64,000 nucleotides of DNA from contig NZ_CP097384.1 of assembly GCF_024584705.1 (NCBI RefSeq), positions 5,828,001-5,892,000 of the forward strand, in the 5' to 3' direction. This DNA comes from Blastopirellula sp. J2-11 (GTDB lineage: Bacteria; Planctomycetota; Planctomycetia; Pirellulales; Pirellulaceae). A model generated the notes under the pieces. That model saw nothing but the letters and a program-made list of their open reading frames with translations. It made no database searches and was not told the DNA's origin. A program made the position numbers and the translations under genes. The first letter of the stretch is position 1; the number at the start of each line of letters is the position of its first letter. Shown here piece after piece: positions 37,732 to 48,339 of this stretch.

Positions 37732-37843
37732 TTTGATTCGACAGTTTCGCCGATTCTGAGCGAATAGGCGTTCGATATCCTTGGTCGCTTGCGACCGGGA
37801 GGACCCTCACAGACACTGCCCCGTTTGTGGGGGTTTTTCTTTT
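37732..37843 (+). ncRNA. Candidate small RNA, unknown family
   Basis: The segment runs from a predicted start near 37732 to a terminator. It holds a small hairpin GGTCG-CTTG-CGACC near 37783 and a 9-bp terminator stem, ACCCTCACA (37803-37811) with TGTGGGGGT (37826-37834), followed by TTTTCTTTTC. No neighbouring plus-strand gene could use this terminator; the nearest plus gene upstream ends at 32913. I do not recognise SRP RNA, 6S or tmRNA signatures. The evidence is promoter plus terminator only. Confidence 0.45.
37803..37843 (+). terminator. Orphan intrinsic terminator
   Basis: ACCCTCACA and TGTGGGGGT form nine pairs (one T-G), followed by TTTTCTTTTC. It points away from any annotated upstream gene. 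Confidence 0.7.
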
Positions 37844-37863
37844 CTTGCCATCCCTCATAGGCG

Positions 37864-39255
37864 TTAATTTTGCTCGATCGCACGCACGGCGTCGCCATCG
37901 TGGAGGCTTGAGTCCGGCGCCAAAATGACCAGATCCTCAGGCTTCAAGTTCGCTGTGATCTCGGCGAAGCGATCGTTGATCAATCCGACTTCAACGCGAA
38001 CCAAGCGAGCGACATCGTCGCGAACGGCCATCACTTGCCAACTGCCGTCGGCGGCGCGAAACAGACAGGCGCGGGGGATTGTTAATGCGTCCTCTTTCTC
38101 TTCTTCAATCGCGCGAACTTGCACGCGATAGTCGACGCCCAGCGTCCGATCGACGGCGATCTTTTCCAGTTCTCCGCTGCGCAGTCGGACGATCACTTTG
38201 ACCCGTTGCTGATCGACTCCCAGCGAACTCCGTTTGGTAAATCCAGCCGGTCGAATCCGCTCGACGACCCCCTCTAAACCGTTCTCCGGCGCACGTCCAA
38301 CCGCCGCGCCATAGATCAGCGCCCGCGAGCCGTGATGCAAATTAACCGCATCCTGACTCAGCAGATCGGCTTCGACTTCCAGTTCGTGCAAATTGCCGAT
38401 CGTCAGCAGTTGCGTGCCCGCGGCGAGTTGCTGCTCGTTGACGATCGATCGTTCTAGTACGACGCCGTCGATCGGACTAATCATCGTACCGCGCTGGACG
38501 TTCGTCTGCGCTTGACGTAATCGCGCTTCGGCTTCCAGCTTTTCTTGTTTCAGCACGGCGATGGTCAAATCTTTGCGATCGATATACTGCTGCACTAGGG
38601 TCGGCAGCAGCAACGTGGCGGCGTCAATGGATTTCATCGCCTGAAAAATCAAGATGTCTTGCTGATAGTCGGTGTCGGCTTCGACCTTGCGCAACTGCGC
38701 TCGATCGAGTTCATCTTCGGTTTTGGCGCCGGAAGGAATTAACGTCTGGACGCGACCCAAAAAAGTGATCGCATAGTCGAGGCGCGACTTGCCGGCGACC
38801 ATTCGCGACTTGGCCGCTTCGACGGTCGATTTCATCGATTCGACGAAGTGGGACGCCTGAGTTTTGCTGGTATCCTCGACGGTGGTATCGGCGTTTTCTG
38901 CGATCGAAGCGGTCAATCGTTCGACCGCCGCTTTCGCCTGGTCTAATTCATTTTGCAGATCGCTCTGCACCAGACGTGCGACGGTTTCCCCTTTTTTCAC
39001 GGGATCGCCTGGCTCCAAGGCGATCGCTTCGATTCGACCGGCCAGCGGCATCGTGATCTCATAGGTGCGCGGCAAGCGGGTTTTTCCTTGTTCGTCGACG
39101 TACTGTGCGATCGGACCGCGTAGCGGCCGGATTGTTTCCACCGGCACGCCGGATGATTGTCCCAGCGCCAGCCAGCCGCCGATAATCGCCAGGATCACGA
39201 CCACAGTGATGGACCACTTGTTTATCCAGCTAGAGCCGGAACGATTTTTTTTCAT
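37864..39255 (-). CDS. HlyD-type membrane fusion protein (ABC exporter adaptor)
   Basis: This 463-residue adaptor protein has one N-terminal membrane segment (WSITVVVILAIIGGWLAL). Its first lipoyl half carries GRIEAIALEPGDPVKKGETVA. A long helical hairpin spans residues about 98-255, and its second lipoyl half is SPIDGVVLERSIVNEQQLAAG. A beta-barrel and membrane-proximal domain follows. It links the inner-membrane ABC permease to the outer-membrane side. It starts 2 bases after the permease stop, and AAGGAA lies inside the permease end. The set ATPase-permease-adaptor is of the MacAB/DevBCA kind. No TolC is in the window. Confidence 0.9.
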   Translation of the reverse strand: MKKNRSGSSWINKWSITVVVILAIIGGWLALGQSSGVPVETIRPLRGPIAQYVDEQGKTRLPRTYEITMPLAGRIEAIALEPGDPVKKGETVARLVQSDLQNELDQAKAAVERLTASIAENADTTVEDTSKTQASHFVESMKSTVEAAKSRMVAGKSRLDYAITFLGRVQTLIPSGAKTEDELDRAQLRKVEADTDYQQDILIFQAMKSIDAATLLLPTLVQQYIDRKDLTIAVLKQEKLEAEARLRQAQTNVQRGTMISPIDGVVLERSIVNEQQLAAGTQLLTIGNLHELEVEADLLSQDAVNLHHGSRALIYGAAVGRAPENGLEGVVERIRPAGFTKRSSLGVDQQRVKVIVRLRSGELEKIAVDRTLGVDYRVQVRAIEEEKEDALTIPRACLFRAADGSWQVMAVRDDVARLVRVEVGLINDRFAEITANLKPEDLVILAPDSSLHDGDAVRAIEQN

Positions 39256-39257
39256 GG

Positions 39258-41630
39258 CTATTCCTTTACTTGAAGAGCCTCGAGTAAATTCATGTTGTTG
39301 ATCCGTCGCTGGACGACCGCATGAGCGGCTAGAGCGAACGAAATGGAGGCGACGCTTCCCGCCAAATAAATCCAGGAAGCCGTCACGACCGGAAAGCGGA
39401 TCAGATCTTTATCGATCGTATAAGTCATCAGAACCACCAATTCGTATCCCAACGGAAATCCCAGCAGCGTACCGATGACGTTGGCTAACATGCTCTCGCG
39501 CAGGAACATCGCCCCAATTTCCCAGCGCGTATATCCCAGCGCGCCCATCGTCGCCGCTTCTCGCTCGCGTTCGGCCAGATTGATCAACGTGGCGTTGAGC
39601 ACGCTGCCAAAGAAGATGATTCCGGCGAACAAGATAATAGAAAAGATCATCACCAATTGCCCTTGGACGAACGTCTTGCGCATGTTGGCGATCATATCGA
39701 TGCGAGCGTTCACCGATTCGATCGCCGGCATTCGTTTCAATTCGCGATAAAGCTGGTCAAGCTCTCCAGGCGCCGGATTGATTTTCAATTGCGCGCCGCT
39801 GGCGGCGAACTCTTCCCCGCGCAGTTTGTTCAAATAACGAATGTCGGCGTAACAGCTCAATCCAAACATGCCGTCGCAAAGCTGGGTGACCGGAACCGTC
39901 AACGGCGTTTGATCTCCTTGCACAGGTCGCAGCACCAAAAGATCTCCCCGGCCGACTTCCAGGATCGTAGCCAACTGCCGATCGAGCATCAGGCCAACAT
40001 CCGGCACGACGATCCGCCGTCCCTGTTGGTCTCGCGGCGAAGTCAAGTTTGCTCCCGGCGTAATTCCCATCACGGCGCTCCGCCGATTGTGGGCTCCATT
40101 TTCGAGGGTGCATGCGACGCTGAATGTGGGTTCGATCAGATCGGCGCCAGGCAAACGCTGCAGTTCGGTGATCGCAGAGCGATCGACCACATCTTTAAAA
40201 GACAAATCAATGTCGCTGCGGACGATCTCCTCGAACTGGACGCGAATGAAATAGTCGGTCGCTTCGTACATCATCAGACCGGCGACCAGAATCGACGCGC
40301 CGGTCATTGATGCAAAAATCGCCACGGCTGTTCGGACGCGATTGCGCACCATGCCGCGCAGCGCAGCTCGCCAGGGCGACGACAAACGGTTCCAGAACCA
40401 GGGCAGGCGCTCCAACCAGATTCGGCCTGCATGCTTGGGCGGTTCGCTCCGCATCGCTTCAACCGGCTTCAAGATCAACATCGATCGAGCGCCATACAGC
40501 GAACCGAGAATCGCGCAGCTTAAGCTGACCGCGAGACCGGTCAAATGGGTCGAGAGAAAGAAGTCGGCGTGTAAATCGGGAAACTGAAACAACATTTGGT
40601 ACTGAGCGGTCATTCCCTTGGCGAGCAACATTCCCAAGGTCGATCCGCCGATCGCGCCGGCGATCCCGACTGCGGCGCCATACTTCAAAAAGTGGGCGAA
40701 CAACGTCCAGTCGCTGTAGCCAATCGCTTTGAAGGTTCCGACGATCGTACGCTGTTGACGCGCCAATCGCGTCATCAATACGTTTAACACCAACGCCGCG
40801 ACCACCAGAAAGACTGTTGGCAAAAACGTGGCGAAGTTGCTCAATTGCGAGATCTCGTTCGAGATATAGTAGTTCGACGTGTAATCTTTCAACGGCGTCG
40901 CCGAGAAAACCCCGTACGAACTGAGTTGCAGTTCGATGTCATCGAGCAAATGCTCCAGATTGGTCCCCGGCGCTACCGCACCGACCAATTGATTGGCGGC
41001 GCCAGAGAAGTCATAGGCCTCTTCGGCGAAACGCTGCGGTACATAGAAGACGCCGAAATTCTCGGGATCGGGAGTAAGCGCGCCTGGGCCCAGCAGATAT
41101 GTAAACTCGGCGCTGATCGCCGTGCCGACGACAAAAAACTGTTGTCGGCGATCGTTCATCAACAGATGAATCCAGTCGCCCGGCGAGATGCGATTAGCGG
41201 CCGCGAACTTGTCATTGATCACCACTTCGTTGTCACGCCGCCCAGTAAAGTAGCTGCCGCGAACCATCAAGATGTCATTCAGCACCGGTTGGCGGCGCTG
41301 GGGCATGGCGATAACCAGGCCGTTGAGCGGTTTGATGCGGCTATCGAGGTCGACCGTCGCGGGAAATTGAATCCGCGCCTGCAACTGGCGGATCCCTTCA
41401 ATCTGGCGCACCGCTTCCACTTCGGCCAGCGGCAACTTTTTCAGATCGATCCAGAAGTCAGCGACGCGGCAATCGGCGTAGTAACGCTGCTTGGCGCCGC
41501 TCAAACTGCGATAAGTCGACTGCATGCCGACAAACAGACCGATCCCCAGCGTCATGATGCTAACGATCGCCAGCAACAGACCGCGCGACTGCACGAGGTC
41601 TCGCGCGAGTTTGCGGTTGAGCATGCTCAC
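39258..41630 (-). CDS. ABC transporter permease, FtsX/MacB-like, two FtsX domains
   Basis: This permease of about 790 residues has membrane segment 1 near the start (GLLLAIVSIMTLGIGLFVGM), a MacB-PCD-like extracytoplasmic region, and a FtsX block (TFLPTVFLVVAALVLNVL, later). A second periplasmic region and a second FtsX block (LVMIFSIILFAGIIFFGSVL, NVIGTLLGFPLGYELVVLM) follow. GTG 41630 overlaps the ATPase stop as GTGA; the ATG at 41624 is a close alternative. Two FtsX blocks with a 10-segment layout are typical of LolE- or DevC-like permeases that handle lipids or lipoproteins. The true substrate is unknown. Confidence 0.9.
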   Translation of the reverse strand: MSMLNRKLARDLVQSRGLLLAIVSIMTLGIGLFVGMQSTYRSLSGAKQRYYADCRVADFWIDLKKLPLAEVEAVRQIEGIRQLQARIQFPATVDLDSRIKPLNGLVIAMPQRRQPVLNDILMVRGSYFTGRRDNEVVINDKFAAANRISPGDWIHLLMNDRRQQFFVVGTAISAEFTYLLGPGALTPDPENFGVFYVPQRFAEEAYDFSGAANQLVGAVAPGTNLEHLLDDIELQLSSYGVFSATPLKDYTSNYYISNEISQLSNFATFLPTVFLVVAALVLNVLMTRLARQQRTIVGTFKAIGYSDWTLFAHFLKYGAAVGIAGAIGGSTLGMLLAKGMTAQYQMLFQFPDLHADFFLSTHLTGLAVSLSCAILGSLYGARSMLILKPVEAMRSEPPKHAGRIWLERLPWFWNRLSSPWRAALRGMVRNRVRTAVAIFASMTGASILVAGLMMYEATDYFIRVQFEEIVRSDIDLSFKDVVDRSAITELQRLPGADLIEPTFSVACTLENGAHNRRSAVMGITPGANLTSPRDQQGRRIVVPDVGLMLDRQLATILEVGRGDLLVLRPVQGDQTPLTVPVTQLCDGMFGLSCYADIRYLNKLRGEEFAASGAQLKINPAPGELDQLYRELKRMPAIESVNARIDMIANMRKTFVQGQLVMIFSIILFAGIIFFGSVLNATLINLAEREREAATMGALGYTRWEIGAMFLRESMLANVIGTLLGFPLGYELVVLMTYTIDKDLIRFPVVTASWIYLAGSVASISFALAAHAVVQRRINNMNLLEALQVKE

Positions 41631-42361
41631 CAAATCACCTCTTCCGGCGCGATCGGATGTTGGTTGACCACCAGTTCGCTAATCTCTCCGCTGCGCAAGT
41701 GAACGACGCGATCGGCCGTTTCGGCGATCGCGCTGTTGTGAGTGATCAGCACGATCGTGGCGCCCAAGCGACGATTGACGTCCACCAACAATCGCAGCGC
41801 CTTAATGCCGGTCGCATAGTCGAGCGCACCGGTCGGTTCGTCGCACAATAACAGAGCCGGATTTTTTGCGACGGCGCGGGCGATCGCGACGCGCTGTTGC
41901 TCGCCGCCGGAAAGCTGAGCCGGAAAGTGATCGGCCCGCTCGGTGAGTCCGACCATCTCGATGACTTCGTCCACGTCGGCCGGATCGCGGACGATCTCGG
42001 TTGCGGTCAGCACATTTTCGCGGGCGGTCAGATTGGGCGCCAAATTGTAGAACTGAAAGACGAAGCCGACATGATCACGGCGATAGGCGGTCAGCCGGCG
42101 ATTCGATGCGCTGGTCAGTTCTTCGCCGCGAAACAAGATTTCTCCCGAAGTTGGCTGATCGAGTCCGCCGACCAGGTTCAGAATGGTCGATTTGCCGCTA
42201 CCGCTGGGGCCAACAACCGCCAGGAACTCGCCTTCATAGATATCGAGCGAAAAGTCGTGCAGCACTTCGACTTTCACTTCGCCCATGGTGAAAACGCGAC
42301 CGACGCGGTCCAGCCGTACGATCACCAAGCGATCTGTCGTCGGGTCAGAATCGGAAACCAT
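41627..42361 (-). CDS. ABC transporter ATPase, LolD/MacB type
   Basis: This 244-residue ATPase has Walker [11 protein letters not shown]-loop VFQFYNL, signature [14 protein letters not shown], Walker [13 protein letters not shown] and the H-loop histidine in VLITHN. All catalytic parts are complete. It pairs with the FtsX permease (GTGA overlap) and the HlyD adaptor in one leftward operon. ATG 42361 gives MVSDSDPT; the ribosome site is weak. It faces the divergent DUF1328 gene. Confidence 0.93.
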   Translation of the reverse strand: MVSDSDPTTDRLVIVRLDRVGRVFTMGEVKVEVLHDFSLDIYEGEFLAVVGPSGSGKSTILNLVGGLDQPTSGEILFRGEELTSASNRRLTAYRRDHVGFVFQFYNLAPNLTARENVLTATEIVRDPADVDEVIEMVGLTERADHFPAQLSGGEQQRVAIARAVAKNPALLLCDEPTGALDYATGIKALRLLVDVNRRLGATIVLITHNSAIAETADRVVHLRSGEISELVVNQHPIAPEEVIW

Positions 42362-42602
42362 GATAATGCGGGGCTGCCAATGAGTTCGGTACAAACCATC
42401 TATTCTACCTTACGTTCCCCCCCTTCTCGCCCCGCGCGGCTGACTTGCTGCCTGACAGGCTGACGCACGATCAGATCCTTGTCGCAGTAGTTGCTAAAAG
42501 CGTTGCTATTTATGGACTTGCGCCCATTGGCACGCCAAATGCATTTGCATGAATCGTTCGTCAAATTTTGCGGACGCTTCCATCATTTCCAAGGAGAGAG
42601 TC

Positions 42603-42773
42603 ATGTTAGGTTGGGCTATTACATTTCTCGTGATTGCGTTGATCGCCGCTTTGTTGGGCTTTGGCGGTGTCGCCGGTATGGCGGCTGGTATCGCCAAATT
42701 TCTGGCGGTCGTGTTTGTGATTATGTTCATCATCAGTTTGGTTGTTGGCGGCTTTCGTCGTCCTGTCGTATAA
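42603..42773 (+). CDS. DUF1328 mini membrane protein
   Basis: This 56-residue protein is almost wholly hydrophobic: [20 protein letters not shown] followed by a glycine-rich turn ([18 protein letters not shown]) and a third segment, ending GGFRRPVV. This matches the small YtjA/DUF1328 family of membrane peptides, which is common in proteobacteria and planctomycetes and of unknown role, often stress-related. AAGGAGAG lies directly before ATG 42603. It ends 71 bases before the GH13 gene and may be co-transcribed. Confidence 0.88.
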   Translation: MLGWAITFLVIALIAALLGFGGVAGMAAGIAKFLAVVFVIMFIISLVVGGFRRPVV

Positions 42774-42844
42774 ACGGAACGTCTAACGGAGCGCTACGGA
42801 GGATTGGTGTTTAGGGTTCCTTGAAACGGTTCGCGGAGAATGCG

Positions 42845-44659
42845 ATGGAGACATCGGCAGAGCAGAAGCTGGACGAAACGAAGCATCAGCTGGGGATGGG
42901 AGCGATCCCCCATGAAAATGGAACCGCGTTTCGCGTCTGGGCGCCGAACGCCGACTCTATCGCCGTCGTTGGCGAGTTCAACGATTGGAGCGGTGACGCA
43001 AATCCGATGGCGCTCGAAGAACGAGGTTTCTGGTACGCCGACGTCAGCGGCGCAGTTCCAGGCCAACGTTATCGATTTTTGATTCGCAACGGAGAGCAAG
43101 AACTTTCACGGATCGATCCGTATGCTCGCGAAGTGACCAATTCGGTTGGAGACGGCGTGATCTACGACACGCACAGCTTTGACTGGGAAGAGGACGCATT
43201 TCAACTGCCGACCTTTAACGAGCTTGTCATCTACGAGATGCACGTCGGCACTTTCAACGGTCAGGACGAAGATGGCCCCGGTGGTTTTGCGGATGCGATT
43301 CAAAAGCTCGACTATCTGAAAAACCTGGGGATTAACGCCATCGAATTGATGCCGGCGGCCGAGTTCGCCGGCGACTATTCATGGGGATACAACCCCGCAC
43401 AGATCTTCGCCGTGGAAGGCGCCTACGGTGGGCCGAATGGGCTGAAGCACTTTGTAAAGGAAGCCCATCGTCGCGGCATCGGCGTGATCTTGGATGTCGT
43501 CTACAACCACTTCGGTCCAAGCGACTTGAGCATTTGGCAATTTGACGGCTGGAGCGAAAACGGGAAAGGGGGAATCTATTTCTACAATGATTGGAAATCA
43601 AAAACTCCCTGGGGAGACACGCGTCCCGATTATGGTCGCGGCGAAGTTCGGCAATACATCCACGACAACGCGCTGATGTGGCTCGAAGATTATCATGTCG
43701 ACGGACTCCGCTACGACATGACTCTGTTCATTCGCAGCGTGGACGGCGGGACGGATCTTCCCGAAGGATGGTCGATGACCCGGTGGATCAATGACGTCAT
43801 TCGCAAACGTTTTCCTGGTCGCATCCTCATTGCAGAAGACCTACAGAACAACGAATGGCTAACCAAGTCTCCCGAGGAAGGGGGCGCCGGCTTTCTCTCT
43901 CAGTGGGACGCCAAGTTTGTCCACCCGATTCGGAGCGTCGTGACAATCTTGGACGATTCTGATCGGTCGATGGAAGTCGTCCGCAACGCGCTGCTGTATC
44001 GCTACAACGGCGACGCTTTTCAGCGGGTTGTCTATAGCGAATCGCATGATGAAGTCGCCAACGGCAAGGCCCGCGTCGTCAGCGAAGTGAGTGCAAATCA
44101 TCCGCATGACGTTTACGCCAAACGGCGTTCGACGCTGGCCGCTGCGATGATGTTTACGGCGCCCGGCATCCCGATGTTATTTCAAGGTCAAGAGTTCCTG
44201 CAGGATGGATGGTTCCGCGATGACAAGCCGCTCCAATGGGAGTTGGAAACCGAGTTTCGCGGAATCAAACGGCTCTATCGCGATCTGATCCATTTACGGC
44301 TGAATCGCGCAGGATTATCTCGTGGATTAACCGGGCAAAACATCGATGTCTTTCATCTCGACGACGCCAACAAAGTGATCGCGTTTCGTCGCTGGTGCGA
44401 AGGTGGTCCCGGCGACAGCGTTGTGGTGGTGGCCAACTTCGCTAACCAAGCGTTGCATGACTATCGAATCGGTTTTCCCCGAGAGGGCGTCTGGCGATTG
44501 CGTTTGAATTCGGACGCAAAAGTCTACAGCGACGATTTCAGCAATTACGCCGATGGAGACCCCCAAGCCGAAGCGGCTCCTTACGATGGTCAGCGTTTCT
44601 CCGACACGGTGGCGCTTGCCCCCTATAGCTTTCAGATATTCTCGCAAGATCCGGCATAA
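42845..44659 (+). CDS. GH13 alpha-amylase family enzyme, glucan-branching-like, with CBM48
   Basis: This 604-residue enzyme starts with a CBM48 domain (TAFRVWAPNADSIAVVGEFN near residues 24-43). The GH13 barrel follows with conserved region I DVVYNHFG, II VDGLRYDM (nucleophile Asp), III ILIAEDLQ (acid Glu) and IV ESHDE (stabilising Asp). It ends in a beta C-terminal domain. The family includes branching enzymes and maltooligosyltrehalose hydrolases; the CBM48 and IAED region suggest a branching-enzyme-like role in glycogen metabolism, though the sequence does not prove it. GGAGA precedes ATG 42845. A strong terminator follows. No glgA or glgC lie nearby. Confidence 0.88.
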   Translation: METSAEQKLDETKHQLGMGAIPHENGTAFRVWAPNADSIAVVGEFNDWSGDANPMALEERGFWYADVSGAVPGQRYRFLIRNGEQELSRIDPYAREVTNSVGDGVIYDTHSFDWEEDAFQLPTFNELVIYEMHVGTFNGQDEDGPGGFADAIQKLDYLKNLGINAIELMPAAEFAGDYSWGYNPAQIFAVEGAYGGPNGLKHFVKEAHRRGIGVILDVVYNHFGPSDLSIWQFDGWSENGKGGIYFYNDWKSKTPWGDTRPDYGRGEVRQYIHDNALMWLEDYHVDGLRYDMTLFIRSVDGGTDLPEGWSMTRWINDVIRKRFPGRILIAEDLQNNEWLTKSPEEGGAGFLSQWDAKFVHPIRSVVTILDDSDRSMEVVRNALLYRYNGDAFQRVVYSESHDEVANGKARVVSEVSANHPHDVYAKRRSTLAAAMMFTAPGIPMLFQGQEFLQDGWFRDDKPLQWELETEFRGIKRLYRDLIHLRLNRAGLSRGLTGQNIDVFHLDDANKVIAFRRWCEGGPGDSVVVVANFANQALHDYRIGFPREGVWRLRLNSDAKVYSDDFSNYADGDPQAEAAPYDGQRFSDTVALAPYSFQIFSQDPA

Positions 44660-44690
44660 CCGTTAGAGCTTGCTTTGTGCTGGACCTCTT

Positions 44691-44722
44691 GAGAACGGCC
44701 CGCTGCGGGCCGTTCTCTTTTT
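44691..44722 (+). terminator. Intrinsic terminator after the GH13 gene
   Basis: GAGAACGGCCCG (44691-44702) pairs with CGGGCCGTTCTC (44706-44717) with a 3-base loop, followed by TTTTTCACTT. Confidence 0.9.
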
Positions 44723-44795
44723 CACTTCGCAGCGCCGCGTGGTGGTGTACAATTCCGGTAGGCGCAGCATTAGCACGGCAACCGGGAAAGCCTTC

Positions 44796-45563
44796 ATGGC
44801 GAAGATGATGGATACGATCTCTACGATTAACACGACGGTTCGCACGCTTTTGGCGTTGTTGGTCGCGATAGTTCTCAGCTTCGCCTCTTACTTTGGCTAC
44901 AACGTCTATCACGAAAAAGAGCTGGCCCTGCAAGACGCGCAAACCAAAGTGGTTGCGCTCGAAACGGAAGTCTTGCTGAAAAAAGAGGCGATCGAGAAGT
45001 TGGAGATTCGCCTGAAGCTTTTAAAAGTGGATCGCCGCATTGGTCAGTTTTATGTCGTCGATCAAACGATCGATGAGGAGACTGGTAAGAAGACTTCGAA
45101 GATCCGTTTTATCGAAGTCGATCGCCAAGGTCAGGCGATCGGAGCGCCGCGCGAGTTTGTCGTGAAAGGAAACGTCGTTTACATCGACTATTGGGTGGTC
45201 AAGTTTGAGGACAAGTTTGTCGAAGAAAACGACCCATTTCGTAACACTTCCATCTTCCTCTTCCGTAAAATATTCGGCGACGCCCAATCGGCGGATGAAG
45301 TTCCCGATATCGATAAGGTGGGTGATCGTCCGCTGGTCTACGGTCAGAACCCGAAAGCGACTGAATTTGAAAACGAGCTCTGGTCCGACTTTTGGAAGCT
45401 GGCCAACGATCCGCGAGCGGCCCAAGAAAAAGGGATCCGCGCCGCGCATGGCGAAGCGGCCAGTATTCAGATGCTTGAAGGAAAGACTTATGAGTTGGAG
45501 CTACGCGCCTCTGGCGGCATCAGCTTGAAACCGATCGAGAATCCGACGAAGCCAGAGTTGTAA
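44796..45563 (+). CDS. Membrane-anchored coiled-coil protein of unknown function
   Basis: This 255-residue protein has a membrane segment near residues 17-37 (TLLALLVAIVLSFASYFGYN), a coiled coil near 42-75 (KELALQDAQTKVVALETEVL...), and a beta-rich domain from about 80 on (FYVVDQTIDEETGKKTSKIR, YIDYWVVKFEDKFVEEND). GGGAAAG lies six bases before ATG 44796. The last stretch SLKPIENPTKPEL is not a known anchor. The gene converges with the next one after only 10 bases. No family is recognised; similar coiled-coil plus beta-domain membrane proteins are common in planctomycetes. Confidence 0.75.
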   Translation: MAKMMDTISTINTTVRTLLALLVAIVLSFASYFGYNVYHEKELALQDAQTKVVALETEVLLKKEAIEKLEIRLKLLKVDRRIGQFYVVDQTIDEETGKKTSKIRFIEVDRQGQAIGAPREFVVKGNVVYIDYWVVKFEDKFVEENDPFRNTSIFLFRKIFGDAQSADEVPDIDKVGDRPLVYGQNPKATEFENELWSDFWKLANDPRAAQEKGIRAAHGEAASIQMLEGKTYELELRASGGISLKPIENPTKPEL

Positions 45564-45573
45564 GTCGCCGCCG

Positions 45574-46806
45574 CTATTGCCCGATGCAATAGAGCGTCTC
45601 CAGCCGAGTTCCGCTGCTTGAATCAGCGGCCCGCATGAACATTTGGTCTTCGCAAAACGAGGGAGAAGCGAACGCCTCGTCGCCGAGCTGATTTTCAGCG
45701 ACCATTTCGAACCGCTGGGGATTCGCCTTGAAGACGAAGCATTTGCCGCGCTCGTTGAACAGATAAATCGTATCGCCGACCAGCGTGGGTGAAGAACTGA
45801 CCGAGCCTCCGCCCAGCCGCTGCTTCCACATCTCTTGCCCGGTCACAGCGTTCCAGCAATAGGCGATCCCGTCGTCGCTGACCGCGTAGACGTAGCCATC
45901 GGCGGCGACCAGCGATTGCTCGTAACACCTTACCGGTTGGCGCCACAAGACCTTGCCCGAACCATCCGCTTTGACGGCGATGGTTTCTTTCTCGGGATAG
46001 CCGCCGCTGGCGAAGACCGTGTCACCCAACCAGACAACGGTGCCGCAAGTCGCCAGCGCCGGACCATCGACCGACCAGAGGAGCTTGCCGGTCTTCGGAT
46101 CGTAGCTGCATACCTTGCCGAGTCCGCTAATCAGCATCTGGTCTCGCCCGGCGAGCTTGGCGACGATCGGAGAAGAAAAGCTAATCTGCGGACGATCGAT
46201 TTTCCAAGCGATCGAGCCATTTTTCTTGTGGAGCGCAACGATGTAACCTTGTTCGTACTCGGCGGCCAAGATCACCAGGTCGCCATAGAGTAGCGGCGAA
46301 GGACCAAACCCAAATTTGAACTGCTGCGGCTGGAAAGGCCCCTGTTTCTTCCAGAGGACCTTGCCGTTGAGATCCAGCGCCGCGAGTTGCACCGAGTTGT
46401 TGTTGAACAAGGCGAACAACTGTTTGCCATCGCATGCGACGGTCGGAGACGCGTGCGTGTTTTTCGAGTGAATCTCGGCCGGCAATCCGCCGGTGTTGAC
46501 GATCGTCGTCCAGAGCGGATTGCCGGACTGGCGATCAAAGCAGAGAACCGACTGCGTTTGCTTTTCTTGGTCCGCGGTTGTCAGCACAACTTTATCGCCG
46601 ACCAAAATGGGGGACGAGTGGCCGCGACCGGGGACCGGTGTTTTCCAAACGACATTCTCACTATCGCTAAACTTGGTCGGCGGGCTCTGTCCAGGTTCGG
46701 CAATTCCCAAATCATGGGGACCGCGCCAATGGAGCCAGTCTCCAGCTTGCAGTGTTGTGGAAGACAAAACGAAAACGGCGCCCAGGAGGATAAGTCGCGC
46801 GATCAT
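45574..46806 (-). CDS. Secreted PQQ-type beta-propeller protein
   Basis: This 410-residue protein has a signal peptide (MIARLILLGAVFVLSSTTLQ) and then repeated beta-propeller blades of the PQQ (outer-membrane BamB-like) kind. The blades share the patterns GxVLWxxxxP, ILVGDKVVLTTA, LDLNGKVLWKKQG and GKLLWSVDG. It starts right after the leader with DWLHWRGPHDLGIAE, the typical opening of planctomycete proteins of this type. It has no PQQ dehydrogenase residues that I can name. The role is probably protein-protein scaffolding or substrate binding outside the cell. Confidence 0.85.
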   Translation of the reverse strand: MIARLILLGAVFVLSSTTLQAGDWLHWRGPHDLGIAEPGQSPPTKFSDSENVVWKTPVPGRGHSSPILVGDKVVLTTADQEKQTQSVLCFDRQSGNPLWTTIVNTGGLPAEIHSKNTHASPTVACDGKQLFALFNNNSVQLAALDLNGKVLWKKQGPFQPQQFKFGFGPSPLLYGDLVILAAEYEQGYIVALHKKNGSIAWKIDRPQISFSSPIVAKLAGRDQMLISGLGKVCSYDPKTGKLLWSVDGPALATCGTVVWLGDTVFASGGYPEKETIAVKADGSGKVLWRQPVRCYEQSLVAADGYVYAVSDDGIAYCWNAVTGQEMWKQRLGGGSVSSSPTLVGDTIYLFNERGKCFVFKANPQRFEMVAENQLGDEAFASPSFCEDQMFMRAADSSSGTRLETLYCIGQ

Positions 46807-46908
46807 GACGATTTGCTCTGTTCCTTGTGAAGTCAGCCAAATGATGCGCAGTGCGCAGTTGCTTCAGGATTAGGATAGTTTACCTGCATCGTGCGGCATG
46901 TAAGCCAA

Positions 46909-48339
<1,431 letters not shown>

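Larger units (their letters stand above)
37525..37863. other. 339-bp spacer holding a candidate small RNA
   Basis: No protein gene is supported. A promoter-like pair at 37696-37725 and a terminator at 37803-37843, both in the plus direction, enclose about 110 bases with no coding capacity. See the ncRNA entry. Confidence 0.55.

Noticed and set aside
37732-37843. SRP (4.5S) or 6S RNA identity for the candidate small RNA
   Set aside because: The conserved SRP hairpin core and the long 6S bulge structure are not visible; left as unknown family.
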